Positions 30,066 through 39,925 of a stretch of DNA of 64,000 nt are shown in pieces. The stretch comes from CAJXJP01 sp964022365. Its GTDB lineage: Bacteria > Patescibacteriota > Gracilibacteria > BD1-5 > UBA6164. A program made the position numbers and the translations under genes. Each line of letters begins with the position of its first letter. Positions within the stretch are counted from its first letter, which is position 1. The DNA lies in contig CAXHZN010000002.1 in NCBI GenBank assembly GCA_964022365.1, positions 122,157 to 186,156 of the forward strand, given 5' to 3'. The notes beneath the pieces are model-generated. The model was given only the letters and a program-made list of their open reading frames with translations. It did no database searches and was not told where the DNA came from.

Positions 30066-31346
30066 ATGAAACAAATAAAAACAGCTTTTACATTGGTTGA
30101 ACTTATAGTAGTTATCACAATACTATCTGTACTTTCAACCGTAGCATTTATATCATTTCAATGATATACAAATGATGCCAGAGACGCAACTAAAATCAGT
30201 GATTTAGTAAATATTTGAAGAAATATTTGAAACGCTGCCACAGCAGGGAAACAATTCAGAATAAATAATTTACAAGATATTACATATGCATCATATCCTG
30301 AAAATAGAACTATGAAAATTTGAGAATTAACTCAATGAGTCGTACCAGGTTTATGAGAAACTCCACTTGATCCTTTTACATGAAAACCATACATAGTTTG
30401 ATTGTATGCAAATAGTGATAATACAGCTAATTTTTGACAAATTGGAGGAATATTAGAGAACAGATATGGTGAAGTAAATATGCTTGGTTCTGATGAAAAA
30501 TTTCCAGCAAATGTACCAGTTCAAAGAATTGTTTGAAATTATAGAGCAAATGATTTATATGGAATATCTGGTCTCATCCCAAGATGGGCAATAGAAGATT
30601 TTGAATGATTTAAAAACACATGATTTTATGCTTTAGGTGAAATTATGTATGGAGTGAGCTTAAGATGATTACAACTTAACTCATATTTATTTGCAATGGA
30701 TAGAGTTCCAGTTGTACAAATTACATGATATACAGATGAAAAAACACTTATTTATGAATCATATGAAAACGTAGATGTTCAAAATATTTGAGAAGTCTGA
30801 AATCCTGAAAATTATCCTCGTTGTACTTCACCATCTATATCTCAAGTTATTGCTTCTGAAAGGATATCATCAGAGTCAGAATGATTTAATCAAGTTATAG
30901 AATGTTCTATAGATAGATCTCAAGGAGTGAATTCAAATTCATCTTTATATCTTTCTTGGTTATTCAATTGAAATTGAGATGGGCAATATCATTATACAAG
31001 TATGGATAAAGATAAAAAATATCAGCTTTCTATGGATCTAAAATGAACTATGGATACAACATTGAGAATTAATTATGTTTGTTACGGTCTGGAAAATGTT
31101 AATAATAGTCAGGTTATGACAAACCTATGATGACAATGAATTGATATAACTCTAGATCCAAATAACTTCCAAAGAATAAATGCGTATGTAAATTCACCAG
31201 ATCCTTCAGGAAATGGATTATCAGTAGACATTCAATCAGATACAAACTTGAATAATAAACATGCATGTATTTTTTATAGGGTTTGAGATCCAAAAGCTGG
31301 GGAAGAATTGTATTTTGATAATTATATTGCCAGAGAAATAGATTAA
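30066..31346 (+). CDS. Type IV pilin-like adhesin, tandem copy 2
   Basis: Encodes 426 aa, paralogue of the preceding gene with the same prepilin start (MKQIKTA, FTLVELIVVITILSVLSTVAF) and strong identity to about residue 240. It then diverges: SYENVDVQNIGEVGNPENYPRC and several Cys, ending ACIFYRVGDPKAGEELYFDNYIAREID. Spacing to copy 1 is only the 41-base repeated leader. The pattern of a conserved stalk and divergent distal part suggests diversification of binding specificity. A small lipoprotein gene follows 21 bases later. Confidence 0.85.
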
Positions 31347-31367
31347 TTTAATAATAACAATAATAAA

Positions 31368-31547
31368 ATGAAAAAAATAATTACAATAGTATCTATGATA
31401 TTTATTTTAGTATCATGTGGAGAAGAAAAACAATATGATTACTCTGGAGTTTCGACAACTCAAGATGGTCAACAAGAAATTCAACCTGCAAAAATAACAG
31501 TTACAAATCTTGATGAAGCTGAAAACTTTGAAGAACCTGGAGAATAA
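31368..31547 (+). CDS. Very small lipoprotein
   Basis: Encodes 59 aa: MKKIITIVSMIFILVSC is a lipoprotein signal with lipobox LVSC, followed by an acidic, low-complexity tail (GEEKQYDYSG ... EAENFEEPGE). Located directly after the tandem pilins, so it may be part of that transcription unit. No family recognised; no UGA, but it has only four glycines. Confidence 0.65.
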   Translation: MKKIITIVSMIFILVSCGEEKQYDYSGVSTTQDGQQEIQPAKITVTNLDEAENFEEPGE

Positions 31548-31640
31548 AAAATAAATGAAGGATTTTTTCTGAGTTTTTTACGTTTGCATTTTTAATATTA
31601 TGTATATAATAAGTATATATTAATTCATAATAAATATATT

Positions 31641-31793
31641 ATGGTAAAAATAAAAGGGGAAGAGTATTATACTCTTGAGGAAGCGAAAAAGATTTCTAAT
31701 AAAATTATTAAAAAGAATGCAAAAAAATTTGCTCAAGAAGTAATTTCAAGACAAGAAAATCATATTACTTCATCAGAAAATCAATATGTATAA
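31641..31793 (+). CDS. Small putative antitoxin
   Basis: Encodes 50 aa (MVKIKGEEYYTLEEAKKISN, then a Lys-rich helix and a polar tail). Its stop overlaps the start of the next ORF (ATGTATAA, eight bases), the spacing typical of type II antitoxin-toxin pairs. YYTLEEAKK resembles the start of small helix-turn-helix or antitoxin proteins, but I cannot name a family. No UGA. Confidence 0.5.
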   Translation: MVKIKGEEYYTLEEAKKISNKIIKKNAKKFAQEVISRQENHITSSENQYV

Positions 31794-32126
31794 ACTTATT
31801 TTAAAGGAGGAAATAATAAGTATAATTGATAATTTTGTTGATAAATTTTTGTATAGTTCTATTAATTTATATTTAGATACTTGAATTCAAGATGTAGATG
31901 TAATTATCAATAATTATGAATCATCAGCAGTATTATTTAGAGATAAAATATATTCTAGTTTAGAAATGAAATTAATACAGGAAAATATTTTCTGAAAGAA
32001 AATATGAGAAGAAATCAGTTATCAGTGATAATTTCTGTTTGAAATTATAGATTATTTGTAGATTTTTCAGAAGATGAATCACAAAAGTTAAGAGTTATAG
32101 AAAATATAGAATTTTATAAGAAGTAA
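31786..32126 (+). pseudogene. RelE/ParE-like toxin gene with frameshift
   Basis: The first frame from 31786 gives 81 codons (MYKLILKEEIISIIDNFVDKF ... LYLDTGIQDVDVIINNYESS ... SLEMKLIQENIFGKKIG) and stops at 32029-32031. The remainder, VIISVGNYRLFVDFSEDESQKL and RVIENIEFYKK, continues in another frame opening at ATG 32004 and ending at 32126. Together they look like one RelE/ParE-type toxin of about 110 aa; the GNYR and IEFYKK end is characteristic. A one-base gain or two-base loss near 31990-32010 would explain the split. Translational reinitiation or frameshifting is possible but less likely. Confidence 0.5.
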
Positions 32127-32127
32127 A

Positions 32128-32166
32128 TAAAAAGACATTATGGTTTATTCCATATATGTCTTTTTT
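32128..32166 (+). terminator. Rho-independent terminator
   Basis: AAAAAGACAT/ATGTCTTTTT stem with an inner ATGG/CCAT helix and T6. Confidence 0.82.
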
Positions 32167-32224
32167 CTTTCTTTTCTTATTAAAATTCATATTATATTTT
32201 ATAATTAAAATTAATATTTTTTCT

Positions 32225-33361
32225 ATGATTGATTTTTTTAAAAATCTTGTGAAACCTGATATAAAACCATTAAATTATATTAAAATTCATAAAAGTAATA
32301 TTCTACATAATTTATGAATTATTCAATCGTGGCAAAAAGATGGAGAAATTTGGCCAGTTTTAAAATCAAATGCATATGGGCATTGACTCAAGGAAGTTTC
32401 AGGAATTTTAAAAAATACTTCTGGAAAATATATTTGTGTTGATAGTTTTCCTGAATATCAAATTGCAAAAAAATATTCTTGAAAAAAAATTCTTGTTTTA
32501 TGAGAAACAAGAAATCAAAATTATAAATATTATGATTTTTCTCAAACAACATTTTGTGTATATAATATTCAAACACTCAATTTTTTAGAATCTCTTAATA
32601 AAAAAATTACCATTCATTTATTTGTAAATACGTGAATGAATAGGGAATGATTTCAAGAAGATGAATTGAGACTAGCCTGCGAAAAATTTAAGAATTCGAA
32701 ACTTATTTTGGAATGAGTTTGTTCACATTTTTCGAGTGCAGATGAAGAAAATTTTGAAGTGAGTGAAAAACAAATCGAAGAATTTAAATGATTATATGAA
32801 ATTATAGTCAGTTATGATTTGGATCCGAAATATAGACATATTTGAGCATCTGGTTGAGTAGCAAAAATAGAAGATGATTTTTTTAATGCATTTCGTCCAG
32901 GAGTAGCACTTTTTTGAGTAAATGTTTTTAGTAAACAAGATTCGTATTTTCAAAAAGCCGAAAAATTATTACCTGCTATGGAAATATTTTCTACGGTTTT
33001 AAATACACAAAAAGTTGCATCAAATTCAGGAATATCATATAATCATACATATTGTTTTTCGCAAGATTCTCATTGAGCAGTTATTGCATTTGGGTATTTT
33101 GAAGGATTTACAAGAAAAATGAGTAATAATTATAGTCTCAAAATCGGAAAAAAATATTTTCCAATGCGAGGAAATATTTGTATGAATTTATCTACCGTTG
33201 AAATTTGAGATGAAAAAATTCATATTTGAGATGAAGTAGAAATTTTATCAATTTCTAAAAAAGCAAAAAATAATATTTATCATTTTGCTGAATCTTCCGG
33301 TACGAGTCCATACGAAATACTCGTAAAAATTCAACCAAATATTCGTAGAATTGTTGAATAA
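32225..33361 (+). CDS. alr: Alanine racemase
   Basis: Encodes 378 aa. PLP-dependent racemase making D-alanine for peptidoglycan. The PLP-binding motif PVLKSNAYGHG has Lys47; VNTGMNREGF (about 139), CSHFSSADEENF (about 166), RHIGASGGVA (about 205), FRPGVALFGVN (about 226) and MRGNICMNLSTVEI (about 322, including the substrate-binding Met of the CM(D/N) motif) all fit. Ends in the usual C-terminal domain. Followed 27 bases later by corA on the same strand. Many catalytic-loop glycines are UGA. The presence of alr and a PBP suggests the cell remodels its own wall. Confidence 0.93.
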
Positions 33362-33388
33362 TTATTTTAATTCACAAAACAATTAATA

Positions 33389-34303
33389 ATGTTCAAAAAA
33401 CAAAAAATAGATGACATAAAATGGATTGATTGAGTATCTTTATGAGAAAATGATATCGTCAAAACATTAGAAAAATACAACATCCATGAGTTAGATTTAG
33501 AGGCTTGTTTGGAGTGAAATCAACGTTCAAGAGTTGATAGATATGAGGATTATACATTTGTTGTATACAATTTTCCAAAATATAATAGAAGGACAAAAGT
33601 ATATGAAATAAACGAATTTAATATCTTTTTTAATACAGATTTTTTAATTACATTTCGTGATTATCCATTTTCAAAAATAAATAAAATTTTTGAAAATTAT
33701 TGAGAAAAAAAAGTAGAATGAGAACATATGGAAATAAAAATTTCTACCGGATATATTCTCTATGAAATTACCCAAGCGATGTTAGAAAAAATGTTTAATG
33801 TGATTAAAAATATTAAACTTGATATCAGACAATTAGAAACAAAAGTTTTTGAAACAGGGAACACTGGTTTGGTAAAAGATATCATGATTAAAAAGAGAAA
33901 TATTGTTGTTTTAAAACATATGTTTAAACCTCAAGTTTTGGTATTAAAACAATTAGAAAATGCAATTAATGAAATGTATCAATGAGAAATGGAGGTATAT
34001 TTTGAAGATCTTGAAGATAAATTGGATCTTATCATTTCTGAAATTGATATTTTATCAGAATATATTGATTCAGTTGAAGATGCGTTTAAAACTATGATTG
34101 ATATTAAAACCAATTTTGTGATTAAAGTGCTGACTATATTTTCAGCATTTATGTTACCATTGACTTTACTAACCAGTTTTTATGGAATGAATGTAGCCGC
34201 ACTTCCTTGGGCACACACATATTTTGTAATGATTTTCATGGGACTAAGTATACTCGTGATGATTTGAATATATGCATATTTAAAAAATAAATGAAAATTT
34301 TAA
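33389..34303 (+). CDS. corA: CorA-like magnesium/divalent cation channel
   Basis: Encodes 304 aa. Soluble N-terminal alpha/beta domain, a long helix (about 175-245: LRQLETKVFETG-type with LVKDIMIKKRNIVVLKHMF), then two TM helices. TM1 ends in the signature YGMN (LLTSFYGMNVAALPW, about residue 266-269), the selectivity motif of the CorA family, and TM2 is FVMIFMGLSILVMIGIYAYL followed by a basic tail. Transports Mg2+ or related cations into the cytoplasm as a pentamer. The last codons are UGA-AAA-UUU-UAA; UGA is Gly, and a hairpin terminator begins at the stop. Confidence 0.92.
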
Positions 34304-34333
34304 AAAACTATCAAAATTTTGATAGTTTTTTTG
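34301..34333 (+). terminator. Rho-independent terminator of alr-corA
   Basis: Perfect stem AAAAAACTATCAAA/TTTGATAGTTTTTT starting at the corA stop codon. Confidence 0.9.
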
Positions 34334-34405
34334 TTATTATTCACTTTGCAAAAAAATATTATTTGGTTATTATTATCAAATAATATGTAGCTATAACTTC
34401 TTTTG

Positions 34406-36181
34406 ATGAATTATTTACTTTTAATTTTTTCATTATCACTTGCCGGAATAAGTGTATTTTTTTCATATAAATATCGAGTATCTTTTTATATAATGCTGGG
34501 GTTTTTCTTAGTGTTATGTTTTTTTTCAGGTTTATATTTAGTCGCAAATGATTTTACATGAGTTGGAATAAATCATGCGGTTATTTATCATTTACATGCT
34601 CCGATTGCAGGTGCGGATATTCAATGAAATTTAGATAAAGTTATTATTTGATTTGTCTCAACTATTTTTTCTATACTTTTTTTATGGTTATTTATTAAAT
34701 ATTCTCATAATCATAAGTGAAAATGAAATGGAATTTTGACTTGTTTGTTTATGTTATTTGCAATTATAATGCATCCAGCAACAAAAAATATTTATGAACT
34801 CACTCATGGAAATTATCAAATTGATGCTGAAAATCTCAATCAATTAGATTCAGATTTTATCACTACTTCGCAGTATGAAGTAGAAGAAAATACAAAAAAT
34901 TTAGTATATATTTATTTAGAAAGTTTAGAAATTTGATATTTGGATGATGAAAAATTTCCATGATTAACTCCAAATTTACAAAAATTATCCAAAGAAAATA
35001 CTTCGTTTAATAATGTCAGACAAATGCCTGGTACAGGTTGGACCATCGCATGAATGGTGTCTTCTCAATGCGGAATTCCTCTGATTGTAGGAAATAACGA
35101 ATTTTGATGAATGGATCAATTTTATCCAAAAGCAAACTGTATGTGAGATATTTTGAAACAACAAGATTATTTCTTATCATATGTTTGATGAGCTGATAAA
35201 ACATTTGCAGGAAAAAATTTATTTTATCAAACTCATAAATTTGATGAAATATATGGGAAACAAGATTATTATTGAAATGATGAACAAAATTCTTGGGGAT
35301 TATATGACGAAACGACTCTAAAAATATTTTTAGAAAAATATAATACCTTAGCACAAAAACAACAAAAATTTTGATTATTTTGACTCACGCTTGATACTCA
35401 CGGACCAAATGGATTTGTTTCTCCGAGTTGTCCTGAATATATTCAAGAAGAAAATAATATTCTCAACGCGGTACATTGTACTGACTTTTTAATCGGAGAA
35501 CTAGTTGAAAATATTCAAAATAATCCTTATTTTAAAGATACATTAATTGTATTAGCTTCGGATCATTTACAAATGTGAACTCAAAAAAATCATAAATTAA
35601 TTTGAGCTGAACATGAAAGAAAAAATCTTTTTATATTACTCGATGAAGAAAAAAATAGTATCGATGAACCAATGTCGACTCTTGATATTTGACCAATTGT
35701 TTTAAATAATTTATGAATACAAATTGATGAATTATGATTTTGAAAAAATATTTTGAAAAATTATGAAAGTTTTGTAAAAAAATATTATAAACAAGATGAA
35801 TCAAAAGATGATTATTTTCACGCAAGAAAAATGTTGTTTTCATATAAAAAAAATATTGCTGAATTTTTAGATTTCCCATATTTAACAAAAAAAGTTTTGA
35901 TAAATAAGCAAGATGAAATATTGATTTTATGAGATAAACAATATAAATATCCAATTTTAGTATTTTTTGACGAAAATAAAAAAATTTACGATATTATTTC
36001 ACAAGTTTGAAATAATTATACACTCAATAGTTATGAAAAATCAGGAAATTACCTTTGGATAGACAAATGTGAAAATATGGATGCTTCACAAAATTATCTT
36101 GAAAATAATTTTTGTTATAAACAAAATATTCAAGACTGAGTCGAAAAAATTCAAAAAAATCATGTCGTTAAAATAAAATAA
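34406..36181 (+). CDS. OpgB/LTA synthase-like phosphoglycerol transferase
   Basis: Encodes 591 aa with four or five N-terminal TM segments (about 1-160) and an extracellular sulfatase-fold domain (PF00884). LVYIYLESLEI (about residue 175-185) provides a metal ligand; PGTGWTIAGMVSSQCGIPL (about 210-228) is nearly the E. coli MdoB/OpgB phosphoglycerol transferase I sequence, with Thr as probable nucleophile; TLDTHGPNGF and VLASDHLQMG complete the metal site. Expected to transfer phosphoglycerol from phosphatidylglycerol to a periplasmic or surface glycan. A C-terminal extension of about 130 aa is unusual. Rich in UGA-Gly. The start at 34406 gives a clean first TM helix. Confidence 0.9.
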
Positions 36182-36222
36182 GCAGTCATTTGGATTTTTC
36201 CTAATGACTGCTTATTTTTTAA
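36180..36222. terminator. Bidirectional terminator
   Basis: Stem AAGCAGTCATT/AATGACTGCTT with inner GGA/TCC pairing and a T run; lies between opgB-like (+) and the pseudogene (-). Confidence 0.85.
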
Positions 36223-36471
36223 TCCTCACTCATTTTGTTTATAATTTTAAAATACTTATCACTTCTATATTCAGGTAATGTACCGGAATTAAAAGTATAG
36301 AAATCAATTATTTTTTGCCTTCTTAAATTATTTAAAAGATTTTTTACGTGTTCTACCTCCTGTGCAGTTTTGCTATTTAATTGAATTTTGATGATTTGGT
36401 TGTATATCATAATTTTGACTCGCAAAAAGTAGAGATCCTCCAATAGTTGCTAAAATAGCAGTTGTAATCAT
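36219..36471 (-). pseudogene. Truncated third copy of the propeptide-like secreted family
   Basis: From ATG at 36471 it encodes MITTAILATIGGSLLFASQN and YDIQPNHQN exactly as in the two intact paralogues, then SIK and a stop (36373). The following sequence, in another frame, gives TAQEVEHVKNLLNNLRRQKI ... NSGTLPEYRSDKYFKIINK, matching the TAQEVEYIKAHISQFQNVIW ... NSGILPEYQTQYYMDLLNN part of the 36528-37634 protein. So a deletion joined the signal region to the end of one domain out of frame. It shows that this family has duplicated and decayed in place. Confidence 0.75.
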
Positions 36472-36527
36472 AATTTTTTCGTTATTGAATTGAGAATATT
36501 AAATTGAGATTTTTTATTTTTCCTCTT

Positions 36528-37634
36528 TTATAAATCATACATTGTATCGATATTATGTTTTTTTAATGCTTCTAATATCTCAGAATTATTATATTTTTCT
36601 AAGATAATAGAACTTTTCTCGATATATTTGATGTATAAATTATTTCTAATTTTATTTTCTATATTATATAATTCCTTTTGTGAAATTTTTGATATATCGA
36701 AATTTATATCATATCCTGAATATTCAGATTTTTTAATAGAAATTAATTCCAATGAACTTATAGTTTCTAAATAGATCTTTATATTTTCAATGTTATTTAT
36801 TTCTCCATTACTTAGAGCTTCTAAACCAATATAGTATTTTCCTGGTATATATCCATAAATTGCATTAAAATTTTTAGGATTATTAATATTAAACTTCTCA
36901 TTAGTATAAGGGACAATTCCATTAGATAAAATCTTAACTTTTTTAAACTTTGTATCCCATTTATGAGGAGCATTCCTAGTGTATGAACTATTTAGTTTTT
37001 CTATTTCTGTTTGTTCAAAAATTTCATAGTCAGGAAAATCTGGGTGAAATAATTGTTGAGTTTTTTTCACTTTTTCAGGTATGAGTGAATTGTTTAATAA
37101 ATCCATGTAATATTGAGTCTGATATTCTGGTAAAATCCCAGAATTAATATCTGACCATATAACATTTTGAAACTGTGAAATATGTGCTTTAATATATTCG
37201 ACTTCTTGAGCTGTTAATTTTTTATCAATTTTAATCATAATTCCTGATGATCCTGATACAATAATTTCTTTTAAATTAAATCCTAAAAAATTTTCTAATT
37301 CAAGTTTTAGGGCTGAAATATCAGTAACTTTTTTATCAAAAGTTAGATTGTATTGAGTACTTATCTGACCATAAAAAGCAGGAGAGTAAATATCATTAAT
37401 ATCAATAGGTTCCAAATAATATGGAATCCAGCCATCATCTCTGACAAGATATGTCATATTTTCGATACGTTGCGCAGAGAGATTATTTGTATATTTTTTT
37501 ATTGCTGTTTTTGAAGGAGCTTCAAGAATAGAAACAACGTTTTGTATATTTTGATGATTTGGTTGTATATCATAATTTTGACTCGCAAAAAGTAGAGATC
37601 CTCCAATAGTTGCTAAAATAGCAGTTGTAATCAT
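36528..37634 (-). CDS. Secreted protein with two subtilase-propeptide-like (I9-like) repeats
   Basis: Encodes 368 aa with a signal or anchor segment (MITTAILATIGGSLLFASQN). Two similar domains are seen, about residues 70-190 and 230-360. Each has the order strand-helix-strand-strand-helix-strand, for example KYYIGLEALSN, NIKIYLETISSLELISIKK, GYDINFDISKISQKELYNI, KYIEKSSIILEK. This order and length resemble peptidase inhibitor I9/subtilisin propeptides; the assignment is my inference. A linker carries LFHPDFPDYEIFEQTEIEKL, shared with the 38918-39700 protein. No UGA codons. Its leader repeats part of the leader of 38918-39700. Located downstream of the protease gene, beyond a terminator. Confidence 0.68.
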   Translation of the reverse strand: MITTAILATIGGSLLFASQNYDIQPNHQNIQNVVSILEAPSKTAIKKYTNNLSAQRIENMTYLVRDDGWIPYYLEPIDINDIYSPAFYGQISTQYNLTFDKKVTDISALKLELENFLGFNLKEIIVSGSSGIMIKIDKKLTAQEVEYIKAHISQFQNVIWSDINSGILPEYQTQYYMDLLNNSLIPEKVKKTQQLFHPDFPDYEIFEQTEIEKLNSSYTRNAPHKWDTKFKKVKILSNGIVPYTNEKFNINNPKNFNAIYGYIPGKYYIGLEALSNGEINNIENIKIYLETISSLELISIKKSEYSGYDINFDISKISQKELYNIENKIRNNLYIKYIEKSSIILEKYNNSEILEALKKHNIDTMYDL

Positions 37635-37689
37635 AATCTTTTTTATGTTATTGAATTGAGAATATTAAGATAATTTTACTTGAGAGATA

Positions 37690-37760
37690 TTAAATGGAGA
37701 TTAAATTTTTGAAGTATTTTTTATTTCATCTAGACAAAATATTTTTTTATGGTGAATAAA
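37690..37760 (-). repeat. Duplicated leader of the propeptide-like genes, copy 1
   Basis: The region from TTAAATGGAGATTAAATTT to CTAGACAAAATATTTTTTT and ATGGTGAATAAA is repeated with few differences at 39777-39848, upstream of the other paralogue. Probably contains their promoter. Confidence 0.7.
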
Positions 37761-37790
37761 AAAGCTCTCAGAAATTCTGAGAGCTTTTTG
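37759..37790 (-). terminator. Terminator of the protease operon
   Basis: Stem AAAGCTCTCAGAA/TTCTGAGAGCTTT with A and T runs; lies after the protease stop on the minus strand. Confidence 0.85.
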
Positions 37791-37804
37791 TTTATTTTAC
37801 AAAA

Positions 37805-38914
37805 TCATTGATTACATATTTCAGTAGCTTTTTTAACAGCTTTATATGCATTCAAAATTTTATAAGTTTTTCCGTCTTGAGTTATCGTATCAAACTCAGA
37901 ATTATTCATAACCATTTTAATAGATGTAATGTTATTTCCTTGCATTTTACTACATGTATCAAATATCATAGCTGCGACACTTGTCACTTGAGGAGTAGTG
38001 AGGCTTGTCCCACTTATTCCATCATCATAATAATTACTATCTGTAGGATGATATTCAGCGATACTCATTTTTTCATTTGCAATAAAATCAATACCTAATC
38101 CATAATCTCGAGTAAGTTTTTTAACTCTATTTTTAACTTGATAAGCACCTGCAATAATAACATTTGCAAGAGGCCTATAACGATTTTTACTATCAAAATG
38201 GATTGCTCCATTTTCGTAAACACTACTTATCTTAGAATTACCAGCACCAATAATAAATAATTTATTTGGATATTTACTAAAAATATTTCGGTAATACTGA
38301 ATCGTTGTTAAATGTAAGTCAGATTCACTCTCAATATAGTCTGATAATGAATGATTATCAACTCTTTGTACATACTTTCCATAATTGTAATAGCCTAATA
38401 GTTGAGAAATATTGATAATGTCATATTGCTCTTTTTTTATTAAATAATCAATAAATTCACTATGGCAATCATCTTGATCTTCTTCTATCTTGCTTTTACA
38501 ACTCTTAATAAAACTGCCTTTATGTATAGTATTAGATTCAATAAGCCCTCTATACCCTATGTTATTACCAATTTTAGATGCAATAACTCCTGCAACTGAT
38601 GTACCATGAGAAGTTTTTTTCCCACTTTTATGTTTATGATAATATTTTACAGGACCTGCTTCTCCATTTATTCCGTAATCTTGGTGATCAGGATAAAAAG
38701 CACTATCTAAAATTAATATTTTTGCATCAGTTTTTGTTACATTTGGATAATAGGTGTAAATCTTCTCCATTTCTAAATCATCAAAATAAGGAATATTATC
38801 CTTCTTTGTACTATAATATGGATCTTCTCCAAAAATATTTGCTTGTCCTGCAATTGCTGTGTTTTTTTGAAAAATAACTGTAAGTAAAACTAACGTAAAA
38901 ATTGTTTTAATCAT
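37805..38914 (-). CDS. Secreted subtilisin-like serine protease (S8) without propeptide
   Basis: Encodes 369 aa. Signal peptide MIKTIFTLVLLTVIFQKNTAIA. The catalytic triad of the S8 family is visible: Asp70 in AKILILDSAFYPDH, His103 in KTSHGTSVAGVIASKIG, Ser304 in SGTSLTTPQVTSVAAM; oxyanion Asn226 in IIGAGNSK. The catalytic domain starts about 25 residues after the signal, leaving no room for the usual 70-100-residue I9 propeptide. Cys 139/150 may form a disulfide in the insertion KSCKSKIEEDQDDCHSE. Shine-Dalgarno GGGAGA seven bases before ATG, three bases behind the upstream propeptide-like gene, no UGA codons. Cotranscribed with that gene, which probably supplies the missing propeptide in trans. 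Confidence 0.85.
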   Translation of the reverse strand: MIKTIFTLVLLTVIFQKNTAIAGQANIFGEDPYYSTKKDNIPYFDDLEMEKIYTYYPNVTKTDAKILILDSAFYPDHQDYGINGEAGPVKYYHKHKSGKKTSHGTSVAGVIASKIGNNIGYRGLIESNTIHKGSFIKSCKSKIEEDQDDCHSEFIDYLIKKEQYDIINISQLLGYYNYGKYVQRVDNHSLSDYIESESDLHLTTIQYYRNIFSKYPNKLFIIGAGNSKISSVYENGAIHFDSKNRYRPLANVIIAGAYQVKNRVKKLTRDYGLGIDFIANEKMSIAEYHPTDSNYYDDGISGTSLTTPQVTSVAAMIFDTCSKMQGNNITSIKMVMNNSEFDTITQDGKTYKILNAYKAVKKATEICNQ

Positions 38915-38917
38915 TTT

Positions 38918-39700
38918 CTATTCTCCCATAGTGCTCATATTTTCTATATAGTCACCATAACTATTTAGAATTTCAGTATTTTGGTATTCAGGTAAAACTA
39001 TATAACTTTTTCTCATAAATATATCAGTATGATTATTCATCATATTTTTACGTATTAAATACATGTCATATTGTGTAACTCCTTTTAAATCAACTATTAA
39101 ATAATAAATAGGTTTATTACTGCTAAAATACTCTCCTTTTTTATAACTAATGATTTTTAAACCAGTTATTTCTTGGAAATACTTTATTAGGTTTGTTTTA
39201 TTTTGAGAAAATGGGTATGCTCCAATATAAAACTCATTAGGTTTTACTCCTAATATCGCATCATAAAAAGGCACTTGAGGATTAAATTTTTTTTCCATAA
39301 GTGGTACTAATCCATCAGCTCTAATTTTTGACTGAATAAAGTCTGAGTTTTTACGAAAATGATGAATATAATTTTGACGATAAACATCATAGTTTTCAGA
39401 AATACTATTGTCTTTTGTCTTTTCAATGTCTCCTATTTCTGTTTGTTCAAAAATTTCATAGTCAGGGAAATCTGGATGAAATAATGGTTGTATTTTTTCC
39501 TCCTGTTTTTCTTCAGGATTTTTTGTATTTGTATTTATTTTTGTTTCTGTTTTTGAAGGAGCTTCAAGAATAGAAACAACGTTTTGTATATTTTGATGAT
39601 TTGGTTGTATATCATAATTTTGACTCGCAAAAAGTAGAGATCCTCCAATAGTTGCTAAAATAGCAGTTGTAATCATAATCTTTTTTTTGTTAATATTCAT
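38918..39700 (-). CDS. Secreted protein with one subtilase-propeptide-like (I9-like) domain
   Basis: Encodes 260 aa: N-terminal MNINKKKIMITTAILATIGG signal, a Thr/Asn/Lys/Glu linker, LFHPDFPDYEIFEQTEI, then a folded domain (about residues 125-250): NEFYIGAYPFSQNKTNLIKY, LKIISYKKGEYFSSN, IYYLIVDLKGVTQYDMYLI, FMRKSYIVLPEY. The secondary-structure order and length fit an I9-type propeptide; this is inference from pattern. It is immediately upstream of the S8 protease (stop to start three bases), with a Shine-Dalgarno AAGGAAA nine bases before ATG. Not one UGA, unlike the flanking native genes. Paralogue of the 36528-37634 protein. Confidence 0.7.
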   Translation of the reverse strand: MNINKKKIMITTAILATIGGSLLFASQNYDIQPNHQNIQNVVSILEAPSKTETKINTNTKNPEEKQEEKIQPLFHPDFPDYEIFEQTEIGDIEKTKDNSISENYDVYRQNYIHHFRKNSDFIQSKIRADGLVPLMEKKFNPQVPFYDAILGVKPNEFYIGAYPFSQNKTNLIKYFQEITGLKIISYKKGEYFSSNKPIYYLIVDLKGVTQYDMYLIRKNMMNNHTDIFMRKSYIVLPEYQNTEILNSYGDYIENMSTMGE

Positions 39701-39776
39701 TTGTAAAGTTTCCTTATTTTTTCATCGTGCACAATAAAAAATTTCTTATAAGTAAAATTATAATACTCACCTGATA

Positions 39777-39848
39777 TTAAATGGACATTAAATTTTCGAA
39801 GTATTTTTTATTTTATCTAGACAAAATATTTTTTTATGGTGAATAAAT
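39777..39848 (-). repeat. Duplicated leader of the propeptide-like genes, copy 2
   Basis: Near-identical to 37690-37760 (TTAAATGGACATTAAATTT ... CTAGACAAAATATTTTTTT). The copies sit about 60-80 bases upstream of the respective start codons. Confidence 0.7.
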
Positions 39849-39925
39849 AGTTTAAAACTTGTTTTTTTTGAAAAATCTATATAATTACGCAGTAAAAAAT
39901 CATTTTAATATTAAACTATCAAAAA

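Noticed and set aside
38599..38877. Plus-strand ORF of 92 codons
   Set aside because: Antisense shadow of the S8 protease gene, whose catalytic triad is on the minus strand.
36219..39848. Possible CRISPR or tandem repeat array
   Set aside because: Repeats are gene-sized paralogues with duplicated leaders; no short regularly spaced repeats were found anywhere in the window.
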